DNA of 64,000 bases. It comes from CAIMZW01 sp037133095 (GTDB taxonomy: Bacteria > Actinomycetota > Actinomycetes > Nanopelagicales > Nanopelagicaceae). Both the position numbers and the translations under genes were made by a program. Numbering within the stretch: the first letter of the stretch is position 1; each line of letters opens with the position of its first letter. Positions 31,483 to 41,318 of the stretch are shown piece after piece. The notes under the pieces were generated by a model. That model was not told the DNA's origin. It made no database searches and saw only the letters and a list, made by a program, of their open reading frames with translations. The DNA is taken from positions 62,001 to 126,000 of the forward strand of contig JBAXOT010000001.1 in assembly GCA_037133095.1 (NCBI GenBank), in the 5' to 3' direction.

Positions 31483-34400
31483 ATGGGGGAGAGATTTTTT
31501 ATTACAGCGATTGTGGTTTCCCATGACGGTGCCACTTGGCTTCCTGATGTCATCGCGGCGTTGCTCAACCAATCACGCCCAGTAGATCGAATCATTGCGG
31601 TCGATACCGGCTCTCTCGATCTTTCCCCACGTTTGCTGGCCAACGCCGGAATTGAAGTTCTGCGGACTGGAAGAGAAGTTGGTTTCGGATCGGCGATCGA
31701 TCAAGCGCTGGATCACCTGCCAACCATCAACGATGCGCAGTGGGAGCTTCAATCAGATTCAGAACAACATGAATGGCTGTGGTTCATTCATGACGATTGC
31801 GCACCCGCGAGCGATGCCCTATCGCGAATTATTGAAAATCTTCATGACCGACCCAATGTCGCTATCGCCGGTCCAAAACTTCGCGGATGGTATGACCACT
31901 CCCACTTGCTCGAAGCAGGCATCTCGATTGCTTCCAATGGCGTCCGCTGGACCGGGCTAGAAGAGCGAGAGACAGATCAAGGTCAGCGCGATGAAGTGCA
32001 AGAGGTGTTGTCCGTCAGTACGGCCGGAATGTTGGTACGTAGATCGGTATTTGAAAGCATTGGTGGCTTCGATCCAAATCTGGAACTCTTTCGCGATGAT
32101 GTGGATTTAGGCTGGCGCGCACACGTGGCTGGTTACTCCGCGATTGCAGTGGGCACTGCCGTGGCATTTCATGCCGAAGCATCAGCTACCGAACGTAGGA
32201 GTGTTGATGTGTCCGAGGCCTTCTTGCATCGGCCACTCTTGCTCGACCGGAGAAATGCGGCATATGTTTTATTGGCCAACTCTTCATGGTGGTTATTACC
32301 CTGGGTTTCGCTGCAACTTTTCGCTTCTTCTCTGATTAGAGCCTTGGTAAATTTGCTGGCGAAATTGCCTGGCTATGCAATTGATGAATTGGGCGCAATT
32401 ATTTTATTACTTATAAAGCCGGCTGATTTAATCCAAGGCAGGAACGAGCGCCGGAGCCGTAGGTTGATGCCAGCCGGAGTCGTACGACGGTTTATACCAT
32501 CCAGAGTTCTGCAATTCCGGCACACGCGAGAGCGGTTGGCAACCACGATTCTTACCGGCCGACTCAACCAATCTGCCGATCTCGAAGTGGCGGCGCCCTC
32601 TGACTACTCAAACATCGGCGAGGTGGACGAGAACTTCGATCTCCTAGATCTTTCGATGGTACCTTCGAATACCAGTTCCACATTGCTTGCTCAACTTCGC
32701 TCACACCCAGTTTTTATCGCACTCGCTTTCTTTGTCACCTTGACGACTTTTGCATCTCGGCATCGGTTTGGCGTGCTCTCGGGTGGAGCGCTCGCCCTAT
32801 CTCCGTCCGGCGCGATGGATGCCCTCGGCCGATACGCACAGCCGTGGCACCTTGTTGGGCTTGGTTCCAGCCTGCCAGCTCCAGGTTGGTTGGCTTATCT
32901 GGGTTTAGCCTCACTCTTCACTTGGGCTAACTTGTCATTTTTCATCGGCCTTTTATTCTGGATCGCCCCGCCACTTGCTTTCTTTTCCTGTTACCGAGCA
33001 ATCAAGCGCTTTGGGGTTTCGCGTCCCATCTCAATCGCGGGCGGAGTCGTATACGCACTTTCGCCGGTACTTTGGGCTTCGATTAATCAAGGTCGACTTG
33101 GGACGATGGTGCTGGCAATCTTTGCGCCGACTTTCATTTCATTGCTGCCGAAGGGTGGCGATTTAGGGAAAACCTCATGGCGAAAGATTTATTCCCTGAG
33201 CCTGTTGGCAACTCTCATGTCGGCATTTTCCCCGCTCTTTCTCCTTGGTTGGAGTGGTTTCACTCTCATCCACGTGGGCTACCTGCTTTGGACTAATCGG
33301 CTAGCGCAGAACCCCGGCGGAAAATTTGTATTTTTCCAAGGCGAATCTGGTGATGCATTAAAACGCCGAATCGCGCTTCTTATGATTCCTTGGCTATGCA
33401 ACGTGCCTTGGAGCGTTCATCTACTTTTCCATCCATCGCAGCTTCTATTGGAACCAGGATTGTTATTGGATTCAGCCTCCCGTTGGAGCGTTTTGCTGCT
33501 GAATCCAGGTGGCGCCAGTTCAATGCCCATTTGGCTCATTGCGCCGGGGATATTTCTTCTTGCACTAACTCTGATGAAGAGTGAGAACCGCAATTGGGGT
33601 TTGTTCGGGGCGATAGTGCTCAGTTCGGCAATTGTTCTCTCTTCCCTGCACCTGTCCGGTCATTCAAGCACGAGCAATATTTGGGTGGGTTCGCTTCTTG
33701 TCTTTGTTCAACTCTGCGGATTGATTCCAGTCGCTCGATCGGCAAACGAATTGCTGCCTAACCTCCGAAATTCCAAATTTGGATTAGGGCAAATTGCTAC
33801 GGTTTTCCTCGCAGTCGTAACTTTGGTTTCCGTGCTTTCAGCAAGTATTTGGGTAGTCAATGAAGGTGCAGCTTCACTTGTGAAAGCCGACCAACCACAA
33901 GTAATTCCCGCTTTCGTTACTTCGCTTTCCGATACCGATGCCAAACCTAAGATTTTGGTCTTTCGGAAAGTTCAGGGTCAACTTTCTTACTTTGTTTCTC
34001 GGGGGTTCGATCTCCAACTTGGCGACCCCGATGTATCGGTCGCCCCAACGATGGAAATTCAAAATGCCGTGAGTGATCTCATTGGCGGGGTTGGGGTCAC
34101 CACCAGCAAAACCTTTGGCGAGTATGGGATTCATTATTTATTTCTGCAAAATCCAATTGATCAGAACTTTGCTCGAGCCGTTGATGGTGTTGGTGGGTTT
34201 ACTCGGAGTTCCGCAACAGCGAGCGGCATAGTTTGGCGCGTGGTGGGCGCAGCTCCTCGAGTAATTTTCACCGGCAAGAATGGCACCAGTGTTGGTCTGT
34301 CGTCTAACGATATTTCAGCGACGGATATTGTTAGAAGACCGGGGACAATTACCGTTGCGGAAAATTACGATCAACGGTGGCGATTGATAAACAATGGCCT

Positions 34401-34599
34401 GCCGATACCTCTTCAGCATTCACTAAGTGGGCTTCCGACTTTTACTCTCTCCCAGGCAGGGACCATAACCCTTTCCTTTGACGGAACTATCCATCGCGCC
34501 TGGCTCTCCCTGCAACTTCTTATTTTGCTCGTTGTCATAGTTCTTGCCCTTCCAGCCGGTAGGCGTCGGCGTGAAGTTCCGATCGAAGAATTAGCATGA
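31483..34599 (+). CDS. Large membrane glycosyltransferase, family 2
   Basis: A 1038-residue protein. Residues ~1-290 are a GT2 catalytic domain (IVVSHDGATWLPDVIAALL, an FIHDDCAP DxD-type site, and a FRDDVDLGWRAH acceptor motif). The middle and C-terminal parts contain about ten or more membrane helices (for example HPVFIALAFFVTLTTFA and LLLIKPADLI regions) and a large extracytoplasmic portion near 820-990. Similar giant glycosyltransferases precede DUF5719 and DUF3499 genes in many Actinomycetota and are thought to serve envelope polysaccharide or lipoglycan synthesis; sugar and acceptor are unknown. It overlaps the DUF5719 gene by 4 bases. Confidence 0.85.
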   Translation: MGERFFITAIVVSHDGATWLPDVIAALLNQSRPVDRIIAVDTGSLDLSPRLLANAGIEVLRTGREVGFGSAIDQALDHLPTINDAQWELQSDSEQHEWLWFIHDDCAPASDALSRIIENLHDRPNVAIAGPKLRGWYDHSHLLEAGISIASNGVRWTGLEERETDQGQRDEVQEVLSVSTAGMLVRRSVFESIGGFDPNLELFRDDVDLGWRAHVAGYSAIAVGTAVAFHAEASATERRSVDVSEAFLHRPLLLDRRNAAYVLLANSSWWLLPWVSLQLFASSLIRALVNLLAKLPGYAIDELGAIILLLIKPADLIQGRNERRSRRLMPAGVVRRFIPSRVLQFRHTRERLATTILTGRLNQSADLEVAAPSDYSNIGEVDENFDLLDLSMVPSNTSSTLLAQLRSHPVFIALAFFVTLTTFASRHRFGVLSGGALALSPSGAMDALGRYAQPWHLVGLGSSLPAPGWLAYLGLASLFTWANLSFFIGLLFWIAPPLAFFSCYRAIKRFGVSRPISIAGGVVYALSPVLWASINQGRLGTMVLAIFAPTFISLLPKGGDLGKTSWRKIYSLSLLATLMSAFSPLFLLGWSGFTLIHVGYLLWTNRLAQNPGGKFVFFQGESGDALKRRIALLMIPWLCNVPWSVHLLFHPSQLLLEPGLLLDSASRWSVLLLNPGGASSMPIWLIAPGIFLLALTLMKSENRNWGLFGAIVLSSAIVLSSLHLSGHSSTSNIWVGSLLVFVQLCGLIPVARSANELLPNLRNSKFGLGQIATVFLAVVTLVSVLSASIWVVNEGAASLVKADQPQVIPAFVTSLSDTDAKPKILVFRKVQGQLSYFVSRGFDLQLGDPDVSVAPTMEIQNAVSDLIGGVGVTTSKTFGEYGIHYLFLQNPIDQNFARAVDGVGGFTRSSATASGIVWRVVGAAPRVIFTGKNGTSVGLSSNDISATDIVRRPGTITVAENYDQRWRLINNGLPIPLQHSLSGLPTFTLSQAGTITLSFDGTIHRAWLSLQLLILLVVIVLALPAGRRRREVPIEELA

Positions 34600-35912
34600 A
34601 GACTTTTAGGAATTGGTTGATCCCCCTTCTCATTACTGCGTCCATCGCATTCACTTACTTAGCACCGCATGTTTCAAAGTCATTGAAGCTGACCCAGAAT
34701 TTTCCGGCAACTGTCTGTCCAGGTTTAGATTCGAATGGGAAGACTTCAGTCATATTGCCATCCAAAAAAATTGGTATTCGCGATGTTGGAAGTAAATCGC
34801 TAAAACCTTCGAAATCCCATGACCCGGTTTTTAAAGTCTCCGGAAAGCCGCTCCTTGTCGACGGAACAGCCACGACCTCGATCACACTTTCGGCCTTGGC
34901 CGGACATTGGATTGGGTGGACGACATGTTCCCTAGGCGATGGTGATCAATGGTTTGTTGGGGGTTCCGCAACTGTTACTAGTAAATCGCGCCTTGATATC
35001 GTCAATAGTGGATTAAGCGATGCAAATGTCTCGATCACTACCTACGGTTCGCATCAGAGCCCAGTAGTGTCCAATGTGTTGGTAAAGGCAAACTCTGACA
35101 AAGCGATTTCGCTAGATTCGCTTCTTCCGGGGGAGTCGTTTCTGGCGCTTCATGTGCTGACCAATTCCGGCCGAGTAACCAGCTTTCTCTTCGATCAGGA
35201 GCGCAAGGGGCTGACTGATTTGGGGATGGATTATGTGAACTCGATTGCAGCACCAAGTACGTCGTTAATAATCCCGGCGGTCTTTAACAATTCCGACAAG
35301 AAAGCCACGATTTCGCATAGCTTGCGATTGTTGGCTCCAGGTACTTTTGATGCTTCAATAAAAGTGACAATTCATGGTCAAGATGGAAGTTACACACCAC
35401 TTGGATTCGATCAGATAACTTTGACCCACGGTCGAGTTAGGCAAATCCCTTTACAATCCATTGTAGAGACCACGCCATTTTCCATCGAAATATCTTCAGA
35501 CCAACCAATCGTGGGATCGGTTCGCTCGCAGTACACCCAGGGTGGAGTCACGGATTTTGCCTGGGAGACTCCGGCCCCACCTCTCACTTCCGTGAGCATG
35601 AATTTGCATGGTGCGACTCCCTACTTCGTCTTCAATGGCGATCAATTAAATGTGGCGATTAATTGGCTGAGTACAACTGGTAAACGAGGCAGCGTCGCGG
35701 TAGTGGGACAACAAATTGGTTTGTGGCATCCGACCTCGCCGATCTCAAGCATCACTCTTACTTCGCAAGGAACGACAACCCAAGCCGGAGCGATTTTTCA
35801 ATCTTCGGGGACCGATAACTTTGGCCTGAGCTATCTACCGGTTGCGCAGGGGAGCACGATGGAGACGGCTTCTGCTCCGGTTGTCAGCGCTGGGGTTATC
35901 TCACGTGGGTAA
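34596..35912 (+). CDS. DUF5719-family membrane-anchored extracellular protein
   Basis: A 438-residue protein with one N-terminal membrane helix (WLIPLLITASIAFTYLA, about 8-24) and an otherwise extracytoplasmic beta-rich chain. Tandem strands such as SRLDIVNSGLSDANVSITTYG and KATISHSLRLLAPGTFDASI suggest immunoglobulin-like modules. There is no catalytic motif. It matches the DUF5719 proteins found directly downstream of the large GT2 in Actinomycetota; the ATGA overlap implies co-translation, so it probably works with that enzyme. The exact function is unknown. Confidence 0.78.
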   Translation: MKTFRNWLIPLLITASIAFTYLAPHVSKSLKLTQNFPATVCPGLDSNGKTSVILPSKKIGIRDVGSKSLKPSKSHDPVFKVSGKPLLVDGTATTSITLSALAGHWIGWTTCSLGDGDQWFVGGSATVTSKSRLDIVNSGLSDANVSITTYGSHQSPVVSNVLVKANSDKAISLDSLLPGESFLALHVLTNSGRVTSFLFDQERKGLTDLGMDYVNSIAAPSTSLIIPAVFNNSDKKATISHSLRLLAPGTFDASIKVTIHGQDGSYTPLGFDQITLTHGRVRQIPLQSIVETTPFSIEISSDQPIVGSVRSQYTQGGVTDFAWETPAPPLTSVSMNLHGATPYFVFNGDQLNVAINWLSTTGKRGSVAVVGQQIGLWHPTSPISSITLTSQGTTTQAGAIFQSSGTDNFGLSYLPVAQGSTMETASAPVVSAGVISRG

Positions 35913-35939
35913 ATCCACGATTTTGGCCAGCGAAGGCAG

Positions 35940-35945
35940 TAATCT
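35940..35945 (+). promoter_or_regulatory. -10 hexamer of leaderless DUF3499 gene
   Basis: TAATCT ends 6 bases before the ATG at 35952. Confidence 0.6.
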
Positions 35946-35951
35946 CCCAAT

Positions 35952-36314
35952 ATGAGGAATTCGCCGCCCCGAGCAAGACGGGTGTGTTCCCGCGCTGGGT
36001 GCCAACAAGTTGCCGAACAAACTCTGACCTATATTTATGCCGACTCCACAGCAGTACTCGGTCCGTTGGCTACCTTCGCAGAACCACACGCCTATGACCT
36101 GTGTTTGGAACATGCCCAACGTACGACCATGCCTATGGGTTGGACCGTTCTGAAGCAGGAACCTATTTCAGAAAGCGCCGGACCCTCAGAGGATGATTTG
36201 ATGGCAATTGCTGATGCCGTCCGAGAAGCTGGTGTTTCTCAATCAGAGCAAGCGCTGCCTTTCGTGCCAGAACTTGGTCGACGAGGTCATCTCCGAGCGC
36301 TGCCGTCCAACTAG
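35952..36314 (+). CDS. DUF3499-family protein
   Basis: A 120-residue protein of the actinobacterial DUF3499 family (Rv3258c type). The N-terminal part has a zinc-ribbon-like layout: RVCSRAGCQQVAE, then a beta-strand with YIYADSTAVLGPL, then YDLCLEHAQR, giving two Cys plus Cys/His. The C-terminal ~45 residues look disordered apart from a short ELGRRGHLRAL helix. The role is unknown. It has its own leaderless-type promoter and lies before the phosphomannomutase gene as in mycobacteria. Confidence 0.88.
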   Translation: MRNSPPRARRVCSRAGCQQVAEQTLTYIYADSTAVLGPLATFAEPHAYDLCLEHAQRTTMPMGWTVLKQEPISESAGPSEDDLMAIADAVREAGVSQSEQALPFVPELGRRGHLRALPSN

Positions 36315-36354
36315 CGCGCCAAAGATCGATCTCAATATTCGCCCACCTTTACGA

Positions 36355-36360
36355 TAGATT
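36355..36360 (+). promoter_or_regulatory. -10 hexamer of leaderless manB
   Basis: TAGATT ends 6 bases before the ATG at 36367. Confidence 0.65.
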
Positions 36361-36366
36361 GTTGAA

Positions 36367-37749
36367 ATGTTTACTTCCGAATCGTTAGACCGAATTATCA
36401 AGGCCTACGACATCCGTGGCTTGGTAGATGAGCAGTTAACCCCAGAATTTGCTTTCGCAGTTGGTGGGGCTTTCGCGCGATTTCTCGAAGAAGAACGCGA
36501 GCCAGCAACAATTGTTTTAGGCGAGGATATGCGACCTTCCTCTCCAATCCTTGGTCAGGCATTTGCTGACGGCGTTTGCGCCCAAGGCATGGATGTCATT
36601 CGGATCGGATTGGCATCGACGGACATGCTCTACTTCGCTTCGGGCAAACTCAATCTGCCAGGCGTGATGTTCACCGCGAGTCATAATCCAGCCGCGTACA
36701 ACGGAATGAAACTATGTAAGAGCGGGGCCCGACCTATTGGTTTGGAATCCGGGCTGGCACACATCAAATCACATCTGATGAACGGCATCCCCATAAACAA
36801 TCGTGCCATGGGAAAAATTACCGAGCGGTCGATGCTAGATGAGTATGTCGAATTTCTCTTGGCAGTCTTTGATTCAGAGTCGAATCCGCAAGCGCGTCGA
36901 CTAAAAGTTGTCGTCGATGCTGGAAATGGTATGGCCGGCTACACGGCTCCCGCTGTAATGGCCAAATTGAATGTTGACGTAGTTCCTATGTTCTTCGAAT
37001 TAGATGGAACTTTCCCTAACCACGAAGCAAACCCAATCGAGGCAAAAAATCTAGTTGATTTGCAAAAAAGAGTGCTGCTGGAGAAGGCAGATATTGGGTT
37101 GGCGTTCGACGGTGATGCTGACCGTTGCTTCCTTATCGACGAAAACGGGGAATTGGTTAATCCCTCATCTCTCACTTCTTTGATTTCGGTTCGCGAACTT
37201 GGACGACAACCGGGTGCAGCGATTATTTACAATGTAATTTCCTCCAAGGCTGTCGCGGAAGTCGTTAAAGAGCATGGTGGCGTCCCGGTACGTTCTCGAG
37301 TTGGCCATTCGTTTATTAAGAAACTCATGGCAGACACCGGCGCCATCTTTGGTGGTGAGCATTCGGGCCATTTCTATTTTTCCGATTTTTGGCGAGCGGA
37401 TTCTGGGATGCTCGCTGCACTTTATGCTCTAACTGAACTTGCAGAGAGCGACAAATCCCTTTCTGAACTGATAGCTCCTTACAATCGGTATTTCAGCAGT
37501 GGCGAGATCAATACCAAGGTGGACGATATTCAAGCAGCCCTTGATCGTATTCTTGAGAAATATTCAGCGGGTTATGAAGTCGATCAATTGGACGGCATTA
37601 CCATTACCGCTGGCTCCTGGTGGTTTAATGTTCGAGCCTCAAATACCGAACCGCTCCTAAGGCTCAATGTCGAAGCAGATAGCGCTGAACAGATGTCGAC
37701 GGTTAGAGATGAGGTTCTTGCGGTAATCTGTGCCCTTCCATTGAAATAG
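36367..37749 (+). CDS. manB: Phosphomannomutase/phosphoglucomutase
   Basis: A 460-residue alpha-D-phosphohexomutase that interconverts mannose-6-P and mannose-1-P (and often the glucose forms), feeding GDP-mannose synthesis. The phosphoserine loop TASHNPAAYNGMK, the metal loop FDGDADRC, the sugar-specificity loop GGEHSGHFYF and the phosphate-binding loop RASNTEPLLRL are all present. The GGEHSGH loop fits dual Man/Glc specificity. It has a leaderless start (TAGATT, 6 bases) and stands 13 bases before sahH. Confidence 0.93.
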   Translation: MFTSESLDRIIKAYDIRGLVDEQLTPEFAFAVGGAFARFLEEEREPATIVLGEDMRPSSPILGQAFADGVCAQGMDVIRIGLASTDMLYFASGKLNLPGVMFTASHNPAAYNGMKLCKSGARPIGLESGLAHIKSHLMNGIPINNRAMGKITERSMLDEYVEFLLAVFDSESNPQARRLKVVVDAGNGMAGYTAPAVMAKLNVDVVPMFFELDGTFPNHEANPIEAKNLVDLQKRVLLEKADIGLAFDGDADRCFLIDENGELVNPSSLTSLISVRELGRQPGAAIIYNVISSKAVAEVVKEHGGVPVRSRVGHSFIKKLMADTGAIFGGEHSGHFYFSDFWRADSGMLAALYALTELAESDKSLSELIAPYNRYFSSGEINTKVDDIQAALDRILEKYSAGYEVDQLDGITITAGSWWFNVRASNTEPLLRLNVEADSAEQMSTVRDEVLAVICALPLK

Positions 37750-37751
37750 CT

Positions 37752-37756
37752 AGGAG
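37752..37756 (+). promoter_or_regulatory. Shine-Dalgarno of sahH
   Basis: AGGAG, 6 bases before the GTG at 37763; decides the start over an in-frame TTG at 37757 that touches the ribosome site. Confidence 0.7.
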
Positions 37757-37762
37757 TTGCGC

Positions 37763-39040
37763 GTGTCGGTAGAAACAACAGTCAAGTACGACGTCACCAA
37801 TGTAGCTCTTGCCGCAGAAGGCAAGAAGCGCATTGAATGGGCCGAGCGCAATATGCCGGTTCTGGCTCAGATCAAAGAGCGATTCGAAAAAGAACAGCCC
37901 TTCGCTGGTATCCGAATCGCAGCATGCATGCACGTCACGACCGAGACCGCCAACCTCATGAGAGCATTAAAAGCGGGCGGAGCCGAGCTCGCTCTCTGCG
38001 CATCCAATCCACTCTCGACCCAAGATGACACTGCGGCTGCACTCGTAGCTGAATTTGGAATAACTGTTTATGCACGCAATGCCGTCGACCGAGATGGCTA
38101 CTACCGCCACATTAATGCGGCATTGGATATCAAGCCTCATCTTGTATTTGATGATGGCTGCGATCTCGTCAACACTCTGCACACGACTCGGACCGAACTC
38201 ATTGATGGAATCATCGGTGGCTGTGAAGAGACCACAACTGGGGTCATTCGACTGACCCAGATGACTAAAGATGGCGCTTTGCGCTTTCCGATGATTGCGG
38301 TCAACGACACTGACACCAAGCACATGTTTGATAATCGATTTGGTACTGGTCAATCAACATTGGATGCAATTTTCCGTTCCACGAATTCACTCATCGCAGG
38401 TAAAGTTTTTGTGGTTGCCGGCTTTGGATATTGCGGAAAAGGTGTTGCCGAACGAGCTAAAGGTCTCGGCGCAGATGTCATCGTTACCGAAATTGATCCA
38501 ACAAAAGCGCTAGATGCTCTCATGCAGGGTTATCGCGTTATGCCAATGACTGAGGCCGCTGCTTTAGGCGATTTCTTTGTCACAGTCACCGGTAACCGTG
38601 ACGTCCTTCGTGAAGAGCACTTCTCCATCATGAAAGATGGCGCCATTCTTGCAAATGCTGGCCACTTTGATATTGAGATTGACGTTGCTTGGTTAGAACA
38701 AAATTCGACTCAGAAGAACTTCAAGATTCGTCATCAAACCGATGAATATGTGTTGCCTAATGGCCGTCGCGTACTACTTTTGGCTGAAGGTCGCTTAGTA
38801 AACCTTGGCGCGGCAGAGGGGCACCCAGCATCAGTGATGGATATGTCTTTCTCTGATCAAGCGCTCACGGCAGAATGGTTGCTCCAAGTAGCCAGCCAGT
38901 TGACGCCAGGAATTCATGAAGTGCCCACGGTGATTGATAAAGAAGTTGCTAAACTGAAATTGGAGAGCATGGGCGCTGCTATTGATACCTTAACTGCGGC
39001 TCAGGATCTCTACCTCAACTCATGGGAGCATGGCAGCTAA
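37763..39040 (+). CDS. sahH: Adenosylhomocysteinase
   Basis: A 425-residue NAD-dependent S-adenosylhomocysteine hydrolase, which splits SAH into adenosine and homocysteine and so keeps methyltransferases active. The motifs are ACMHVTTETANL near the N-terminus, DDGCDLVNTLH (substrate site), and the Rossmann motif GFGYCGKGVAERAKGLGADV near residue 215. The short form, without the ~40-residue insertion of mycobacterial and eukaryotic enzymes, is seen by length. GTG 37763 is chosen from AGGAG with spacing 6. The stop overlaps the mtrA start (TAATG). Confidence 0.95.
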   Translation: MSVETTVKYDVTNVALAAEGKKRIEWAERNMPVLAQIKERFEKEQPFAGIRIAACMHVTTETANLMRALKAGGAELALCASNPLSTQDDTAAALVAEFGITVYARNAVDRDGYYRHINAALDIKPHLVFDDGCDLVNTLHTTRTELIDGIIGGCEETTTGVIRLTQMTKDGALRFPMIAVNDTDTKHMFDNRFGTGQSTLDAIFRSTNSLIAGKVFVVAGFGYCGKGVAERAKGLGADVIVTEIDPTKALDALMQGYRVMPMTEAAALGDFFVTVTGNRDVLREEHFSIMKDGAILANAGHFDIEIDVAWLEQNSTQKNFKIRHQTDEYVLPNGRRVLLLAEGRLVNLGAAEGHPASVMDMSFSDQALTAEWLLQVASQLTPGIHEVPTVIDKEVAKLKLESMGAAIDTLTAAQDLYLNSWEHGS

Positions 39041-39729
39041 TGACACTAATCATGGTCGTTGATGACGACCAAGATTTAGCCGAGATGCTGGGCATCGTTT
39101 TAACTGGTGCTGGGTTTGAAGTGGATTTAGTAAATCGTGGCGATGAAGTAATGGATCTTTTTCACGCCCAACCGCCCGATCTAGTGCTTCTGGATGTCAT
39201 GCTTCCTGGTCTGACTGGAATCGAGGTCTGCCGCGAAATACGAGTCGAATCAATGGTTCCCATTGTCATGTTGACAGCGAAGGGGGACACTCATGATGTC
39301 GTCCTTGGGCTAGAGGCTGGCGCGGACGATTACATGGTAAAGCCATTTATTCCATCCGAACTTGTGGCTCGAATAAAGACTCGACTACGTAGAATCACAG
39401 CGCAAAATGCATCTGGGTTAAAGATTGGCGATATTGCCATTGATCAGCTGGCCCATTCCATTAATCGTGATGGCAAGGTCATTCCGCTCACTCGATTGGA
39501 ATTTGATCTCCTCGTTGCGTTGGCTAAAGAACCAGGACGGGTCTTCACACGCGAAGCGCTGTTATCTGAGGTGTGGGGTTATCGCCATGCGACCGATACC
39601 CGATTAGTCAACGTGCATGTCCAGCGATTACGTTCGAAGGTTGAGCAAGATCCGGAGAATCCTGAACTTATTGTGACTGTTCGCGGTGTGGGCTATAAAG
39701 CAGGGGTGCCAGGAACGTCGGAGCAATGA
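39040..39729 (+). CDS. mtrA: Response regulator MtrA
   Basis: A 229-residue OmpR/PhoB-type response regulator. The receiver domain has acidic pocket DDD (8-10) and the phosphorylated D52 in LLDVMLPG. The C-terminal winged helix (about 130-225) has LTRLEFDLLVALAKEPGRVFTREALL. MtrA controls cell division, peptidoglycan hydrolases and replication genes in Actinomycetota. ATG 39040 overlaps the sahH stop (TAATG); an upstream in-frame ATG at 39022 lies within sahH. It is coupled to mtrB by ATGA. Confidence 0.95.
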   Translation: MTLIMVVDDDQDLAEMLGIVLTGAGFEVDLVNRGDEVMDLFHAQPPDLVLLDVMLPGLTGIEVCREIRVESMVPIVMLTAKGDTHDVVLGLEAGADDYMVKPFIPSELVARIKTRLRRITAQNASGLKIGDIAIDQLAHSINRDGKVIPLTRLEFDLLVALAKEPGRVFTREALLSEVWGYRHATDTRLVNVHVQRLRSKVEQDPENPELIVTVRGVGYKAGVPGTSEQ

Positions 39730-41300
39730 TGGGCGCAGTCCAACGCTGGCGCAGTTCGCTGGTGTGGCGAGTCACTGGAAACAGCGTTTTGCTTTCGTTG
39801 GGAATTATTTGGTTGGTTGGTTCGGCGCTATTTAGTCAAATTTCAAGTGGAATTTTTAATGAAAAATTGACGAACTCGTTGTCCGATAGTCAGTCTTCTT
39901 TACGTTCGATTGAAGTTCAATTGGATATTACCCAATTTCAAAACGATGCCGCGGTCAAAAAGAGCGTCGATCAAATAATGACGGTTGCCTCCATAAGTAG
40001 TAATACGGCAGGTCGAGAAATTGCGCTGTTGCATTTCCCAACAAAGTTGCCAATCGCGACTAATTACCAGCGCACCTCGAATCTGCTCTCTCCGAATTCG
40101 GTGCCGAATTCACTTCGCCAATTAGTGCGTAAAAAAGGTGAACAGCAATGGCAGCGCTCAGATATTCATTATCTTGGTGGAAAAGTAGAGCAAGGAATCG
40201 TGGTCGGGTCCTTATTGAAAATTCCACGATCAGGGACCTATGAAGTTTATTTCCTCTACAGTCTCACCTCGGTCGACAAGACTCTTACTCTGATTCGAAA
40301 CTCATTGTGGTTCACCGGATTTGCCCTAATTTTCTTGATTGGGCTCATCACTTGGTTGGTGATTCGGCAGGTCGTTATTCCGGTGCGCGAGGCCGCGGAT
40401 ATCGCAGAGAAACTTTCGGCCGGAGATTTGGGTCGACGCATGGAAGTTCACGGGGAGAATGAGATCGCGAGATTGGCTATTTCTTTTAACGAAATGGCGG
40501 TCTCCATGCAACAACAGATTTCTCGACTAGAAAATCTTTCCCGGCTGCAGCAACGTTTTGTATCTGATGTCTCCCACGAACTCAGAACACCATTGACGAC
40601 AATTCGAATGGCCTCGGAAGTTATTTATTCGTCTCGAAAGACTTTCAGTGGCAATATTTCTCGAAGCGCAGAACTGTTATTAGCACAAATAGATCGATTT
40701 GATTCGCTCTTGGCCGATTTACTTGAGGTAAGCAGGTTTGACGCCGAAGCCGCCGTGATGGTTGTAGAGCCAGTGGACGTCGTTACTTTGCTTCGCCGCA
40801 CCGTTGACTACTTGCATCCAAGCAAAGAGCGAATCATTAAAGTTATTGCGCCAAAGGAACCGGTGATAGTTGAAGCGGATTCGCGGCGGGTTGAGCGTAT
40901 TTTTAGAAACTTGATCACCAACGCGTTAGACCACTGCGAAGGAAAGCCAATAGAAATTACGGTTGTTGAGAGCGAAGATGCAGTGGCGGTTGGGGTTAGG
41001 GATTATGGCGTTGGATTTCAGGAGCGGGATTCGGTTCGACTTTTTGATCGCTTTTGGCGAGCCGATCCGTCTCGAGCTCGAATACGCGGCGGTACAGGCT
41101 TGGGACTTTCTATTGCGCTTGAGGATGCAAAGTTGCACCAGGGCACGCTTGAGGCTTGGGGACGTTTGCGACGAGGTGCGAATTTCGTGCTGACCTTGCC
41201 TAAAGTGTCCGGAATTGAATTTTCCACCCATCCCATATCAGTTATCCCTGAGGCTGAATTATCAACAATCGTGGCACCTGAAGATCGAGAAGAGATCTAG
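39726..41300 (+). CDS. mtrB: Sensor histidine kinase MtrB
   Basis: A 524-residue membrane histidine kinase. TM1 is about 20-37, an extracellular sensor domain 38-192, and TM2 about 196-217, followed by HAMP (218-270), HisKA with the phosphorylated H284 in SDVSHELRTP, and HATPase with DYGVGF and GGTGLGLS boxes. It phosphorylates MtrA. In most Actinomycetota lpqB, which encodes a lipoprotein that modulates MtrB, follows immediately; here it is absent and comF follows. The ATG overlaps the mtrA stop (ATGA). Confidence 0.94.
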   Translation: MMGAVQRWRSSLVWRVTGNSVLLSLGIIWLVGSALFSQISSGIFNEKLTNSLSDSQSSLRSIEVQLDITQFQNDAAVKKSVDQIMTVASISSNTAGREIALLHFPTKLPIATNYQRTSNLLSPNSVPNSLRQLVRKKGEQQWQRSDIHYLGGKVEQGIVVGSLLKIPRSGTYEVYFLYSLTSVDKTLTLIRNSLWFTGFALIFLIGLITWLVIRQVVIPVREAADIAEKLSAGDLGRRMEVHGENEIARLAISFNEMAVSMQQQISRLENLSRLQQRFVSDVSHELRTPLTTIRMASEVIYSSRKTFSGNISRSAELLLAQIDRFDSLLADLLEVSRFDAEAAVMVVEPVDVVTLLRRTVDYLHPSKERIIKVIAPKEPVIVEADSRRVERIFRNLITNALDHCEGKPIEITVVESEDAVAVGVRDYGVGFQERDSVRLFDRFWRADPSRARIRGGTGLGLSIALEDAKLHQGTLEAWGRLRRGANFVLTLPKVSGIEFSTHPISVIPEAELSTIVAPEDREEI

Positions 41301-41306
41301 CGCGGC

Positions 41307-41312
41307 CATAAT
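41307..41312 (+). promoter_or_regulatory. Possible -10 of comF (leaderless)
   Basis: CATAAT ends 6 bases before the ATG at 41319. It deviates from TANNNT at the first base; an overlapping TAATTT at 41309-41314 is only 4 bases from the start. Confidence 0.35.
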
Positions 41313-41318
41313 TTCACC

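Noticed and set aside
37749..37763. SAH-type riboswitch before sahH
   Set aside because: Only 13 bases separate manB from sahH; there is no room for a structured leader.
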